Source: UBA7662 sp036787895
GTDB lineage: Bacteria; Bacteroidota; Bacteroidia; UBA7662
Direction: 5' to 3'
Length of the DNA stretch: 64,000 nt
Assembly: GCA_036787895.1 (NCBI GenBank)
Contig: DAIQOK010000003.1
Coordinates: 1-64,000, forward strand
The notes below the pieces were generated by a model. The model had not been told where the DNA came from, did no database searches, and saw only the letters and a list, made by a program, of their open reading frames with translations. Of this stretch, positions 54,670-62,926 are shown in pieces; the stretch's first letter is position 1, and every line of letters starts with the position of its first letter. Position numbers and translations under genes: made by a program.

Positions 54670-54885
54670 ATGGACAAATTAAAATTCAAATCAACCATAA
54701 AATGCGGTGGCTGCATTAGTACTGTTACTCCTGAACTTGACAAACTCGAAGCCATCCACCAATGGGAAGTTGACCTGCAGCATCCCGACCGCATACTAAT
54801 TGTGGAAGGAGACAATTTAAACCCCAACAGCATCATCCAAACACTAGCAGCTGTAGGTTACAAAGCCGAGCTCATTCCCGAATAA
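54670..54885 (+). CDS. Heavy-metal-associated domain protein (CopZ-like chaperone)
   Basis: 71 residues from ATG 54670; the open frame extends upstream into copA. One HMA fold with the metal site KCGGC (residues ~10-14). The canonical GMxCxxC methionine is absent. Such proteins deliver Cu(I) to the ATPase, which fits its place behind copA. Confidence 0.85.
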   Translation: MDKLKFKSTIKCGGCISTVTPELDKLEAIHQWEVDLQHPDRILIVEGDNLNPNSIIQTLAAVGYKAELIPE

Positions 54886-54906
54886 GATAGAAATTAAAAA
54901 CTGGTT

Positions 54907-54953
54907 TAAATTTGTAATTAAAGACAAATGTCTTATTTTAGTGGACAATTGTT
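54907..54953 (+). promoter_or_regulatory. Promoter and paired operators of the Xre/RES operon
   Basis: The -7 element taaatttg (54907-54914) matches TAnnTTTG. Two operator-like boxes follow: gacaaatgtc (54923-54932), inside the longer palindrome aagaca-aa-tgtctt, and gacaattgtt (54944-54953). Both fit GACAAWTGTY and start 21 bases apart, two helical turns. This is the expected layout for cooperative binding by the Xre-type antitoxin over the transcription start. Confidence 0.65.
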
Positions 54954-54959
54954 TAAGCA

Positions 54960-55451
54960 ATGAAACCTTATCCCACTTTCGATGAAACCGTTTCGCTGCT
55001 CAATGACGTCTTAGTCGCTTATCAGCGGAGCACAACCCCTTCGAGCAGCGTAATAGCCAGCAGTCGTATATTCGAGGATCCTATGACGGTAATTGGTCTC
55101 ATTGAAGCTGGCATTCCTTACGGCCTATTTGAGCAAATTCAACGGGTCTTGTCTTTTTCAGAGCAGGAATGGGCCGGTTTTCTGGAGCTTTCTACCAAGT
55201 CATTGCAACGGTACAAAGCCGAAGCTAATTTTCGATTCAAAGGGTTTCAGGCACAGCGCATACTCGAGGTCACCGAACTCATGCAAGCCGGATATGCTTT
55301 TTTTGGTGAATTGTCAAAACTAAACCATTGGCTAAACACACCAGCCTTTGTGTTTGATGGCCGTAAACCCATTGAGTTACTTCACGATTCCTACGGTAAA
55401 TCCCTCTTGCTGTCTACACTTCATCGTATGCAGCATGGTATATACATCTGA
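54960..55451 (+). CDS. Xre/MbcA/ParS-type antitoxin
   Basis: 163 residues. An N-terminal Xre-like HTH region (residues ~40-110: GLIEAGIPYGLFEQIQ and LSFSEQEWAGFLELS) and a C-terminal DUF2384-type toxin-binding domain (LNHWLNTPAFVFDGRKPIEL). It should block the RES toxin encoded 2 bases downstream and repress its own promoter through the paired boxes at 54923-54953. Confidence 0.9.
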   Translation: MKPYPTFDETVSLLNDVLVAYQRSTTPSSSVIASSRIFEDPMTVIGLIEAGIPYGLFEQIQRVLSFSEQEWAGFLELSTKSLQRYKAEANFRFKGFQAQRILEVTELMQAGYAFFGELSKLNHWLNTPAFVFDGRKPIELLHDSYGKSLLLSTLHRMQHGIYI

Positions 55452-55453
55452 AA

Positions 55454-55927
55454 ATGGAGGTCTATCGGCTGGTTAAATCAGCATTTGTCCATCAATTCAA
55501 TGGCAAGGGCGCGGCACGTTTTGGGGGTAGATGGAATTCCATTGGTATGGAGTTGATTTACACAGCCGGCAATCGTTCCCTGGCCATGATGGAAGTGTTG
55601 GTACATCTGCATTTGTCTGATTTACCGAAAGACTTGTTCATGCTCAGTATTCATATCCCTGATCAGCTGGCTATAGCCGAACTATCGACCGAAAAACTAC
55701 CACCCGGCTGGAATCGTTTTCCGGCACTTACTACTACAGCTGCCTTAGGGGATAAATTCATTCTGGATAAGGAATACTGTATATTAAAAGTCCCCTCCGT
55801 GGTCACTCAGGGTGATTTTAACTACCTGATCAATCCCGCCCATGCCGATTTCAGGCACATTAGGATTGTCGACAGCCAGCCCTTCCCCTTTGACCAACGT
55901 TTGCTCCGGTCAGGCCAAGTGAATTAA
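55454..55927 (+). CDS. RES-domain toxin
   Basis: 157 residues, a single RES domain. The conserved features are YRL near the start, ARFGGRWNSIG (Arg and Gly residues of the NAD site), SLAMMEVLVHL (Glu) and NPAHADF at the end. RES toxins degrade NAD by phosphorolysis or hydrolysis, or ADP-ribosylate targets, halting growth. Gene order antitoxin-toxin and the 2-base gap are typical of the RES-Xre family. Confidence 0.92.
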   Translation: MEVYRLVKSAFVHQFNGKGAARFGGRWNSIGMELIYTAGNRSLAMMEVLVHLHLSDLPKDLFMLSIHIPDQLAIAELSTEKLPPGWNRFPALTTTAALGDKFILDKEYCILKVPSVVTQGDFNYLINPAHADFRHIRIVDSQPFPFDQRLLRSGQVN

Positions 55928-55932
55928 CACGG

Positions 55933-57360
55933 CTATTTAGGTTGGTGAGGAAGCACCGGTAAATCCAACCTGATATTTTCATCGCCAGGTTGATAAGGCA
56001 GATAAGTGAGGATGAGTTGAAACATCTCATCGGTGGTGCGCATATTGCCTTGGGGTTCCCGCACTTCTCGCGGTGGGTTAAAAGGGTTATTCGGATTGGC
56101 TGCAGTATTATCAAACACACCTTCCACATAAACAGTAGAACCTGCCGGTAACTTCAGCATTTTGGGAAAAGTATAGTTGTACTGCCAGCGAAAATCCCAT
56201 TTAGGTATACGGATGAGCGGAATAGTGTCTTTTTTAGGCGTAATGGCATAGGCCCAATACGATTTACCTAACAAATGCATATGTGGGTTGAGCGTAAGCA
56301 AGCTGATATCCTGGGTAACAGTAGCTTGGGTACGAAAGGTTTGTACTGTATTCGGCGCAATTACCAGTTCCGGCACGATTTCAGAAATACCCAAAGTTCC
56401 CAACTGTATTTCCTGAGTAGGCCGACTTGGCGCTTCATGTGAAAAGAACAAATTTAAGCTGGCCGCATCTTCAGTATCAACAGCTGAAGCAGCGTAATGT
56501 ATGTCTCGAAGCAGGAATACACCCTTTTCTGCGATTGGCCAACCTCCTATTCCTGGCGGATAAACTACCGGCTGCATACCGGGCAAATAATTCATCACAC
56601 TGGGCGTGAGTGCCGGATAGGAACCGTCGTCATGAGGCAAATCCAAACGGCGATAGCCCTCTTCGTAGCCTATAAGTGAAGGATCAATATGCCGAATACC
56701 TCCGAATACATTGGTCTTTTTTCCCTTTTCGTAGTTAATCAGATGGCCATTCATGTGGTGTACAATACGCCGGTGACCCGGCACATATTCCACCGCCTTG
56801 AGAAAAGTAGCTGCTGGCAACTCAAAAGGAATTTTTACGATCCAAAAATGCTCCTGGTTGTCGCCGGGAATTTGAACGGGTCGATCAAGCTTTACCACAA
56901 AATCGGGTTTGCCGAGCGTCGATCCTTCAGGATAAACCGGTGGTTGAGGGGCGTTTTTAGGGTCACCTTCCGGGGCGTTTTGCTCTGCCCAACGTTTAAA
57001 CAAGGCGATTTCATGGTCGCTGAGGTGTCGCTGACCCACAAAAGTACTGTAGTTTATATCTGCCGGCCAGGGGGGCATGAAGCGGCTTTCAGTAACTGCG
57101 GCGAGCAATTGGGCGCGTCGACTTGCATCCATATAGCTCATCAGGGAAAAAGGACCAGCATGTCCCTGACGGTGACAGGGCGTGCACTCGCGGTAGACCA
57201 GCGGCGCGATGTGCTCCGACCAAGTGACCAGCTCCGGTAGATTGTTGTTTTGACTGTCGGTCACCTTCTCTTCACAGCCTGCCAAAAGCCATATGACGAC
57301 TATCGCTTTGGCGGCTCGATAAAACAACCTACGGCTGGGATATGGGAGATGGAAGGCCAT
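55933..57360 (-). CDS. Cytochrome c / copper type II monooxygenase-like lipoprotein
   Basis: 475 residues. Lipoprotein leader (VIWLLAGC). A c-type heme site CTPCH lies at about residues 59-63 with RQGHAGPFSLMSY after it. Residues ~165-475 resemble the copper type II ascorbate-dependent monooxygenase fold: HRRIVHHMNGH and NPHMHLLGKSYWA supply His/Met ligands. Periplasmic redox role; the substrate is unknown. Its start overlaps the end of the upstream redoxin gene by 61 bases, so the two are probably translated together. Confidence 0.82.
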   Translation of the reverse strand: MAFHLPYPSRRLFYRAAKAIVVIWLLAGCEEKVTDSQNNNLPELVTWSEHIAPLVYRECTPCHRQGHAGPFSLMSYMDASRRAQLLAAVTESRFMPPWPADINYSTFVGQRHLSDHEIALFKRWAEQNAPEGDPKNAPQPPVYPEGSTLGKPDFVVKLDRPVQIPGDNQEHFWIVKIPFELPAATFLKAVEYVPGHRRIVHHMNGHLINYEKGKKTNVFGGIRHIDPSLIGYEEGYRRLDLPHDDGSYPALTPSVMNYLPGMQPVVYPPGIGGWPIAEKGVFLLRDIHYAASAVDTEDAASLNLFFSHEAPSRPTQEIQLGTLGISEIVPELVIAPNTVQTFRTQATVTQDISLLTLNPHMHLLGKSYWAYAITPKKDTIPLIRIPKWDFRWQYNYTFPKMLKLPAGSTVYVEGVFDNTAANPNNPFNPPREVREPQGNMRTTDEMFQLILTYLPYQPGDENIRLDLPVLPHQPK

Positions 57361-57872
57361 TGCCCTGCAAAATAAGCGCTCAGCACGTTTTCGAGATAGT
57401 GTTCTGTCGCCTTTCTACGTTTGGTACCCAAACTTATTGCCCAATTGTCGATAGCACCGTGATAGACCAGCTTCTCCCGGGCATATACAAAGACTTCGGG
57501 TGTAATACTGGCTTCCATGCTGCGTGTTAGCTGCCAGCTCGTATCACGATAAACGGGCATTAACAATTGAAATCGCTGAGCAAAACGCGCCACAGTGGTA
57601 CTGTCGTCGTAATGACCGGGTATAATTGCAGTAAATCGGACACTGTCCTGGCCGTAGAGTTTTACCATATTATTGGCATGAGCGGTATAATTTTCGCTCA
57701 AAGGACATTCAGGGCCAAAGTAAAAATACACCTGCAACTCAGCTTTCGGCAATTGGCTGAACAGCACTGTTTGACCATCCAGGCCCAATAAACCAATCTT
57801 AGCCGGAATTTCGGGTGATTTACATTGGACTAATGTTATCCAAACTCCCCAAAAAAGAGCCTTTTTAGTCAC
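57300..57872 (-). CDS. Redoxin-like thioredoxin-fold protein
   Basis: 190 residues with a short lipoprotein-like leader (WITLVQC). A thioredoxin fold with GPECPLSENY replaces CxxC: one Cys followed by Pro-Leu-Ser, as in redoxins paired with the cytochrome/monooxygenase family. It has a cis-Pro near ITPEVFV. A second Cys (GCFIEPPKR) lies at the end. It probably reduces or matures the partner encoded by the overlapping downstream gene. Confidence 0.78.
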   Translation of the reverse strand: MTKKALFWGVWITLVQCKSPEIPAKIGLLGLDGQTVLFSQLPKAELQVYFYFGPECPLSENYTAHANNMVKLYGQDSVRFTAIIPGHYDDSTTVARFAQRFQLLMPVYRDTSWQLTRSMEASITPEVFVYAREKLVYHGAIDNWAISLGTKRRKATEHYLENVLSAYFAGQWPSISHIPAVGCFIEPPKR

Positions 57873-58389
57873 GACCTTTCAGAAAATCGCGATAGCCCCG
57901 TTCTTCGAGGTCCTGGGCATCATCGAGCACCTTGTCACGCAATTTTTCTTTGAATTCTCTGATCCGCTGCATGACCACAGCATCGTTAGTTGCCAGGATT
58001 TGTGCTGCCAAAATACCTGCATTGCGTGCATTTCCTAAGGCAACAGTGGCCACTGGCACACCAGCAGGCATTTGTAAAATCGATAAAACCGAATCCCAGC
58101 CGTCGATGCTGTTGCTTGAATTAATGGGCACACCAATTACCGGTAATGGCGTAATCGAGGCCACCATGCCCGGCAAATGCGCAGCACCGCCAGCACCTGC
58201 AATAATGGCCTTAAGCCCACGACCTTCGGCTTTTTGGGCATAGTCGAACATACGTTCAGGCGTACGGTGGGCCGAAACTATGGTAATTTCGTATTTCACA
58301 CCGAGCTCATCGAGTACGGCTGCTGCCTCTTGCATGATGGGCAAATCGCTGCTGCTGCCCATAATTATGCCAATACGTATCTCATTCAT
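57865..58389 (-). CDS. purE: N5-carboxyaminoimidazole ribonucleotide mutase
   Basis: 174 residues. IGIIMGSSSDLPIM opens the fold, followed by VSAHRTPERMF, GAGGAAHLPGMVAS and GVPINSS, the class I PurE active-site segments. It converts N5-CAIR to CAIR in purine synthesis. The start overlaps purK as ATGA (58386-58389), and the stop overlaps the redoxin gene by 8 bases. Confidence 0.96.
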   Translation of the reverse strand: MNEIRIGIIMGSSSDLPIMQEAAAVLDELGVKYEITIVSAHRTPERMFDYAQKAEGRGLKAIIAGAGGAAHLPGMVASITPLPVIGVPINSSNSIDGWDSVLSILQMPAGVPVATVALGNARNAGILAAQILATNDAVVMQRIREFKEKLRDKVLDDAQDLEERGYRDFLKGRD

Positions 58390-59543
58390 TTACTGACGAC
58401 TTTAATGGTTTTTTGTAATTGATTGGCTACCGATTGCGCAGCCGCTAAAGTTGGTCTGACGACAGTGATATGCCCCATCTTACGGTAAGGCCTGGTTTCC
58501 CTTTTTCCGTAAATATGGAGATAAGCCCCTGCGGCCTCCAAAACTGCATCGGCTCCGGCATAATGTACCGGTCCGCTGAAACCTGGCTCACCTATCAGAT
58601 TAACCATGACAGCCGGGCATTTCAAGCTAGGATCACCCAGTGGCAGATTGAGTATGCCTCGCAGATGTTGCTCATACTGTGATGTATAACAGGCCTCGAT
58701 GGTAAAATGACCGCTATTGTGCGGACGGGGAGCCACTTCATTCACCAAAAGCTGGCCGGTTTCGGTTACAAAAAACTCCACGGCCAGCAAACCACCTATG
58801 CCAAAGGCTTCAATCAAATCCTTTGCGATTTCTTCGGCTTGTTTTAGCAAGGCCGCTGGCGCAGCCGATGGACAAAAAACCTGTTCAACGAGATTGGCCT
58901 CGTTGTGAAAAACCATCTCACAGGCCGGGAAACAGCGGATTTCCCCTGCCTCATTCCGTGAAGCTATAACGGCCAACTCTTTGTCGATAGCTACCAAAGC
59001 TTCAGAAATACAGGCAGTATCCGGCAAATTATCCAAATCAGCCTGTTTACGAATCACCTTCACCCCTTTGCCATCATAACCAAAACGTGTCGATTTCCAG
59101 ACGAAGGGCAAATTTTGCTGACCACTAGTCACTGCCGCAAGCAATTCAGTTTTTCCCGACCACAGGTCGAAAGCAGAGGTGGGGATATTGTTTGATTTGT
59201 AAAAAGCCTTCTGCAAACCTTTGTCCTGAATTAATGCCAGGGCTTCCGGGTCGGGATGAACAACCACCCCCTCCTTTTTAAGTTGATGCAGTGCTTCGGT
59301 GTTTACATGTTCAATTTCGATGGTAAGTACATCACACTGCCGTCCAAATTGAAGAACAGTCTCGTAGTCCATCAAACTTCCTAACTGAAACACATTGGCG
59401 CCCATACTACATGGGGCATCGGCAGCCGGCTCCAGTACCCGGGTTCTAATATCAAGTTTTCGGGTATCGTAGAGCAACATTTTACCCAGTTGTCCGCCCC
59501 CAAGTATGCCCAGGGTGAAGTCGGTAGAAAAAATCGGTTTCAC
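58386..59543 (-). CDS. purK: N5-carboxyaminoimidazole ribonucleotide synthase
   Basis: 385 residues from GTG 59543, which puts KPIFSTDFTLGILGGGQLGKML at the N-terminus, as in other PurK proteins. ATP-grasp core with KSTRFGYDGKGV and the C-terminal NEVAPRPHNSGH...EAC. It makes N5-CAIR from AIR, ATP and bicarbonate, supplying PurE. The frame stays open to an ATG at 59741, but those 66 codons look non-homologous. No obvious promoter is seen between the GTG and the divergent tetR. Confidence 0.93.
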   Translation of the reverse strand: MKPIFSTDFTLGILGGGQLGKMLLYDTRKLDIRTRVLEPAADAPCSMGANVFQLGSLMDYETVLQFGRQCDVLTIEIEHVNTEALHQLKKEGVVVHPDPEALALIQDKGLQKAFYKSNNIPTSAFDLWSGKTELLAAVTSGQQNLPFVWKSTRFGYDGKGVKVIRKQADLDNLPDTACISEALVAIDKELAVIASRNEAGEIRCFPACEMVFHNEANLVEQVFCPSAAPAALLKQAEEIAKDLIEAFGIGGLLAVEFFVTETGQLLVNEVAPRPHNSGHFTIEACYTSQYEQHLRGILNLPLGDPSLKCPAVMVNLIGEPGFSGPVHYAGADAVLEAAGAYLHIYGKRETRPYRKMGHITVVRPTLAAAQSVANQLQKTIKVVSK

Positions 59544-59710
59544 CCCACAAAGATAAGAGGCCGAGATCGTAAACCATGGCCTTTCATTGGCCAATCCCGA
59601 CACTTCACCACGCAGTCGGCACCCTTCACCAGCTAATGTTTTTTCATGCCAACAGCCTGTATTTATTTCGCATGCCCACCGCCAAACAAATTTTAACAAT
59701 TTTGAAACCT

Positions 59711-59748
59711 TGGAAACTTTTTTTGCGTTAGCAGTTTCCATAGTTTTG
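59711..59748 (+). promoter_or_regulatory. Promoter and TetR operator of the efflux operon
   Basis: The perfect inverted repeat tggaaact (59711-59718) and agtttcca (59733-59740) sits immediately upstream of a -7 element tagttttg (59741-59748, TAnnTTTG). A TetR-family dimer bound there would cover the -33 region and block the efflux operon. The leader to ATG 59765 is only about 15 bases. Confidence 0.65.
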
Positions 59749-59764
59749 TAGCGGAATTTGTAAA

Positions 59765-60391
59765 ATGGAAGTAGAGCAACAGATATTGACTAAAACCAGA
59801 GAGCTGTTTTTTAAGTACGGCGTTAAAAGTATCACGATGGATGACATCGCCAATAATCTAGGCATGTCGAAAAAAACCATCTACGCGGCTTTTCCCGACA
59901 AAAAAGCACTCCTTACCCGCATGATTAGTGATTACCTGCATTTCCACAAAACCGACACCCATTGTCAGTGTGAAGTGGCTGAAAATGCTATAGAGCGCAT
60001 GCTCATGGCCGCCGCAGCCGGTGTAGGTTTTATGGAGAAAATCAATCCCGTTTTCCTGTACGATATGAAAAAGTACTTCGGTGAGGTGTGGTCGATATTC
60101 GAAGTATACCGCAACCAGGAAATACGGGCAGAGATTAAAAGTTGCCTTACCCAAGGACAGTCAGAAGGCCTGGTTCGCGCCGATCTGGACCTGGACATTG
60201 CAGTAAGTATGCACATGCAGCATGTCGACATGATGGTTGACCCCGAACAATTTGAGAGCTTCAATAAGCCGCGTAATGAAGTCATCAAAACCATCCTAAT
60301 TACTTATTTAAATGGCATTTGTACTCCTAAGGGCATCAAAGCCATGAATAAAATGCTCGAAAACAATGATCCTTTTCATACTACCACCTAA
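59765..60391 (+). CDS. TetR/AcrR-family repressor of an RND efflux operon
   Basis: 208 residues. The HTH is SITMDDIANNLGMSKKTIYAAFPDK (residues ~20-45, in segments). The C-terminal ligand domain is helical, with a His/Cys-rich patch near residue 64 (HKTDTHCQCE), possibly a metal or drug contact. Typical for regulators placed just before TolC-RND genes. It likely binds the inverted repeat at 59711-59740. Confidence 0.9.
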   Translation: MEVEQQILTKTRELFFKYGVKSITMDDIANNLGMSKKTIYAAFPDKKALLTRMISDYLHFHKTDTHCQCEVAENAIERMLMAAAAGVGFMEKINPVFLYDMKKYFGEVWSIFEVYRNQEIRAEIKSCLTQGQSEGLVRADLDLDIAVSMHMQHVDMMVDPEQFESFNKPRNEVIKTILITYLNGICTPKGIKAMNKMLENNDPFHTTT

Positions 60392-60400
60392 AAAAAACCC

Positions 60401-61756
60401 ATGTTTACCCAACTTAATAAGCCAGTAATAACTTTCGGCTTGCTCCTTGTCCTGCTCCTCGCCGGAGTACGGGTGCAGGCACAGTCTAGTTTTTCGGTCG
60501 ATGAAGCCGTAAAATACGCTCTCACCAACAGCAACACCGCCAAAAATGCTATACTCGACGAACAAAGTGCCCGAGCCAAGGTGCGTGAAATCACTACAAT
60601 CGGCTTTCCGCAGGTGAATGCTTCCTATAACATCAGCAATAATTACATCATTCAGAAAGTAATTATTCCCGATGGAACTGCTTTCGGAGGCCCCCCCGGT
60701 CCGTTAGCCTTGGAATTCCAACCTCAATACGGCGGTCAGGCGGTGTTGAGCATCAATCAGCTCATTTTTGACGGTTCTTATATCGTGGGATTACAAGCAG
60801 CACAAACCTATCGGGAGCTCGCTTCGCGTGCCAGCGATATTAGCCGCACCCAGATTATTTACAATGTCAAAGCAGCCTATTACAGTGTACTCATTGCACG
60901 AGAAAGCAAATTGGTTTTAGATGTAAACGTCGCCCGACTGGATTCCATACTTGCCGAAATGCGGGTATTGCTTGCCAACGGTTTCATTGAGAAGGTAGAA
61001 GTAGACCGCACCCAATTGCAAAGAAATAACTTGTTTACCGAACGTGAGAAAGCCTCACGCACTGCCGACCTGACCTTGGCATTGCTCAAGTTTCAAATGA
61101 ACTATCCTGCCAAAGAAGCCATTGAACTGCGAGATCAGCTTTCGCAGGTCATCATCAATAACGATGTACTCAATATTGGAGCAACCGACTACAATAAAGT
61201 GCCTGAATTCAAACTTATGCTCACCCAAAAACGGGCAGCTGAACTGGAGCTTAAAAATGTACGCGCAGGCTATTTACCTAGTCTGGGCGCGCAAGCCACC
61301 CGTGGCGCGCTTGCCGGTTCAAATAGTTTCGATCGGGTAATGAATCCCGGTGGCGATTGGTATGCTTTCGGCGCTGTTGGTCTGAGCATTCAGGTACCCA
61401 TATTCGACAGCTTTAACAAACGTTTCCAGGCTCAGCAGAAAAAAATCGGAGTACTCAAAGTAGAGAACGGTATTCAAGACATGAAGCGTGTTATCGATCT
61501 CAATATTGACCAAGCCAGCAGTAGCTTGAGAAATGCCATTGAAACAACCGAAAATCAAAAAAGTAACCTCCTTCTGGCCGAAGAAGTCCTTGATATCAGT
61601 CGCAAAAAATACGCTGCCGGTGTAGGGTCTAATCTGGAAGTAATCAGTGCCGAATCGGATTACCGTCAGGCACAAACGAATTATTTCGCTGCGGTTTACA
61701 ATTTACTTGTAGCCAAACTCGATCTCGAAAAGGCCAAGGGTGAACTTCTCCGCTAA
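60401..61756 (+). CDS. TolC-family outer-membrane efflux channel
   Basis: 451 residues with a signal peptide (LLLVLLLAGVRVQAQ). Two repeated helix-strand halves (VDEAVKYALTNSNTAKNAIL, and later VPIFDSFNKRFQAQQKKI) and long coiled helices, ending YNLLVAKLDLEKAKGELL, as in TolC/NodT proteins. Second gene of the operon, 9 bases after tetR. Confidence 0.92.
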   Translation: MFTQLNKPVITFGLLLVLLLAGVRVQAQSSFSVDEAVKYALTNSNTAKNAILDEQSARAKVREITTIGFPQVNASYNISNNYIIQKVIIPDGTAFGGPPGPLALEFQPQYGGQAVLSINQLIFDGSYIVGLQAAQTYRELASRASDISRTQIIYNVKAAYYSVLIARESKLVLDVNVARLDSILAEMRVLLANGFIEKVEVDRTQLQRNNLFTEREKASRTADLTLALLKFQMNYPAKEAIELRDQLSQVIINNDVLNIGATDYNKVPEFKLMLTQKRAAELELKNVRAGYLPSLGAQATRGALAGSNSFDRVMNPGGDWYAFGAVGLSIQVPIFDSFNKRFQAQQKKIGVLKVENGIQDMKRVIDLNIDQASSSLRNAIETTENQKSNLLLAEEVLDISRKKYAAGVGSNLEVISAESDYRQAQTNYFAAVYNLLVAKLDLEKAKGELLR

Positions 61757-61783
61757 TCCACTTAAAAAAATACTTACCATTAT

Positions 61784-62902
61784 ATGAAATCTCGTATCCT
61801 CGCAGCCATCGCCCTGATTGTAGTGGCATATGCTTGCACCGACAACAAAGCCAGCGATAAAGCTGCCCAATTGGAAGAGTTGCGTAAACAACAAGCAACC
61901 ATCACCCAAGAAATCAAAAAACTAGAAGCTGAACTTCAAGCCACGGGTGAAATTAAAATTGCCAGCAAAGCTGTGCTGGTTACAGCGCTTCAACCCACCG
62001 AATTTAAAAGTTACATCGATGTACAAGGCCGGGTTGATGCCCGCGAAGATGTGGATGTATCGGCTAAAACCATGGGCAATATCAAAACCATTCATGTAAA
62101 AGTTGGTCAAACGGTGAGTAAAGACCAGGTATTGGCTGAACTCGACAACGACCCGATAAAGAAGAACATCGATCAATTAAAAAGTCAACTCGCTTTTGTA
62201 ACAACTATTTTCAAAAAGCGGGAAAGTCTTTGGAAACAGAAAATTGGTAGTGAAGTCGAATATCTCGCTGCCAAAAACGACAAGGAAAGTCTGGAGTTAA
62301 GTCTAGCCACTTTGAACGAGCAGCTCGAAATGAGCCGGATTAAATCGCCTATCAGCGGTGTTGTAGATGATGTGAACATCAAAATCGGTCAGGCTGTTCA
62401 GCCTGGGGTACCAGCTTTCAAAGTGGTTAACTATAACGATTTGCGTGTGATTGCCGAGTTAGCCGAAAGCCATATTGCCAAAGTAAAACAAGGCGATAAG
62501 GTGAAACTTTATTTCAAAGACCTCAACAAAGAAGTTGATGCTGTGGTGAGTTTTACAGCTAAAACCATTAATCAGATCAACCGTACTTTTCGGGTCGAAA
62601 TTCAACTAAGTGCCAACAACAGGGAGTATTTTCCCAATATGATAACGCTGGTCCGCATCAACGACTACACCAATCCATCGGCCCTGGTGATTCCGGTTAA
62701 CCTCATTCAACGATCGGAACAAGGCGACTTCGTATTCGTTGCCAGCAGTAAAGACAATCAAAAAGTAGCAGAAAAGCGAAACATCACCACTGGCAAAAGT
62801 TATGGTGCCAGCATAGAGGTGTTAAGCGGACTTAGCGAAGGTGAAGCGGTTATTACAACCGGTTATACCGACCTGAACGAAGGCCAGATCATCAATTTCT
62901 GA
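61784..62902 (+). CDS. RND efflux periplasmic adaptor lipoprotein
   Basis: 372 residues. Lipoprotein leader with Cys at about residue 18 (VVAYAC). A coiled coil follows, then the biotinyl-like segment IHVKVGQTVSKDQVLAELD, the hairpin (KSQLAFVTTIFKKRESL...), the second lipoyl half SPISGVVDDVNIKIGQAV and a membrane-proximal beta domain. It joins the TolC-like channel to the RND pump in a tripartite exporter. Confidence 0.93.
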   Translation: MKSRILAAIALIVVAYACTDNKASDKAAQLEELRKQQATITQEIKKLEAELQATGEIKIASKAVLVTALQPTEFKSYIDVQGRVDAREDVDVSAKTMGNIKTIHVKVGQTVSKDQVLAELDNDPIKKNIDQLKSQLAFVTTIFKKRESLWKQKIGSEVEYLAAKNDKESLELSLATLNEQLEMSRIKSPISGVVDDVNIKIGQAVQPGVPAFKVVNYNDLRVIAELAESHIAKVKQGDKVKLYFKDLNKEVDAVVSFTAKTINQINRTFRVEIQLSANNREYFPNMITLVRINDYTNPSALVIPVNLIQRSEQGDFVFVASSKDNQKVAEKRNITTGKSYGASIEVLSGLSEGEAVITTGYTDLNEGQIINF

Positions 62903-62926
62903 AACCCAACCCTCTAAAACGCCACA

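Noticed and set aside
59544..59741. N-terminal extension of purK to the ATG at 59741
   Set aside because: The added 66 residues lack PurK features, would use up the promoter space next to tetR, and the GTG at 59543 fits the family start.
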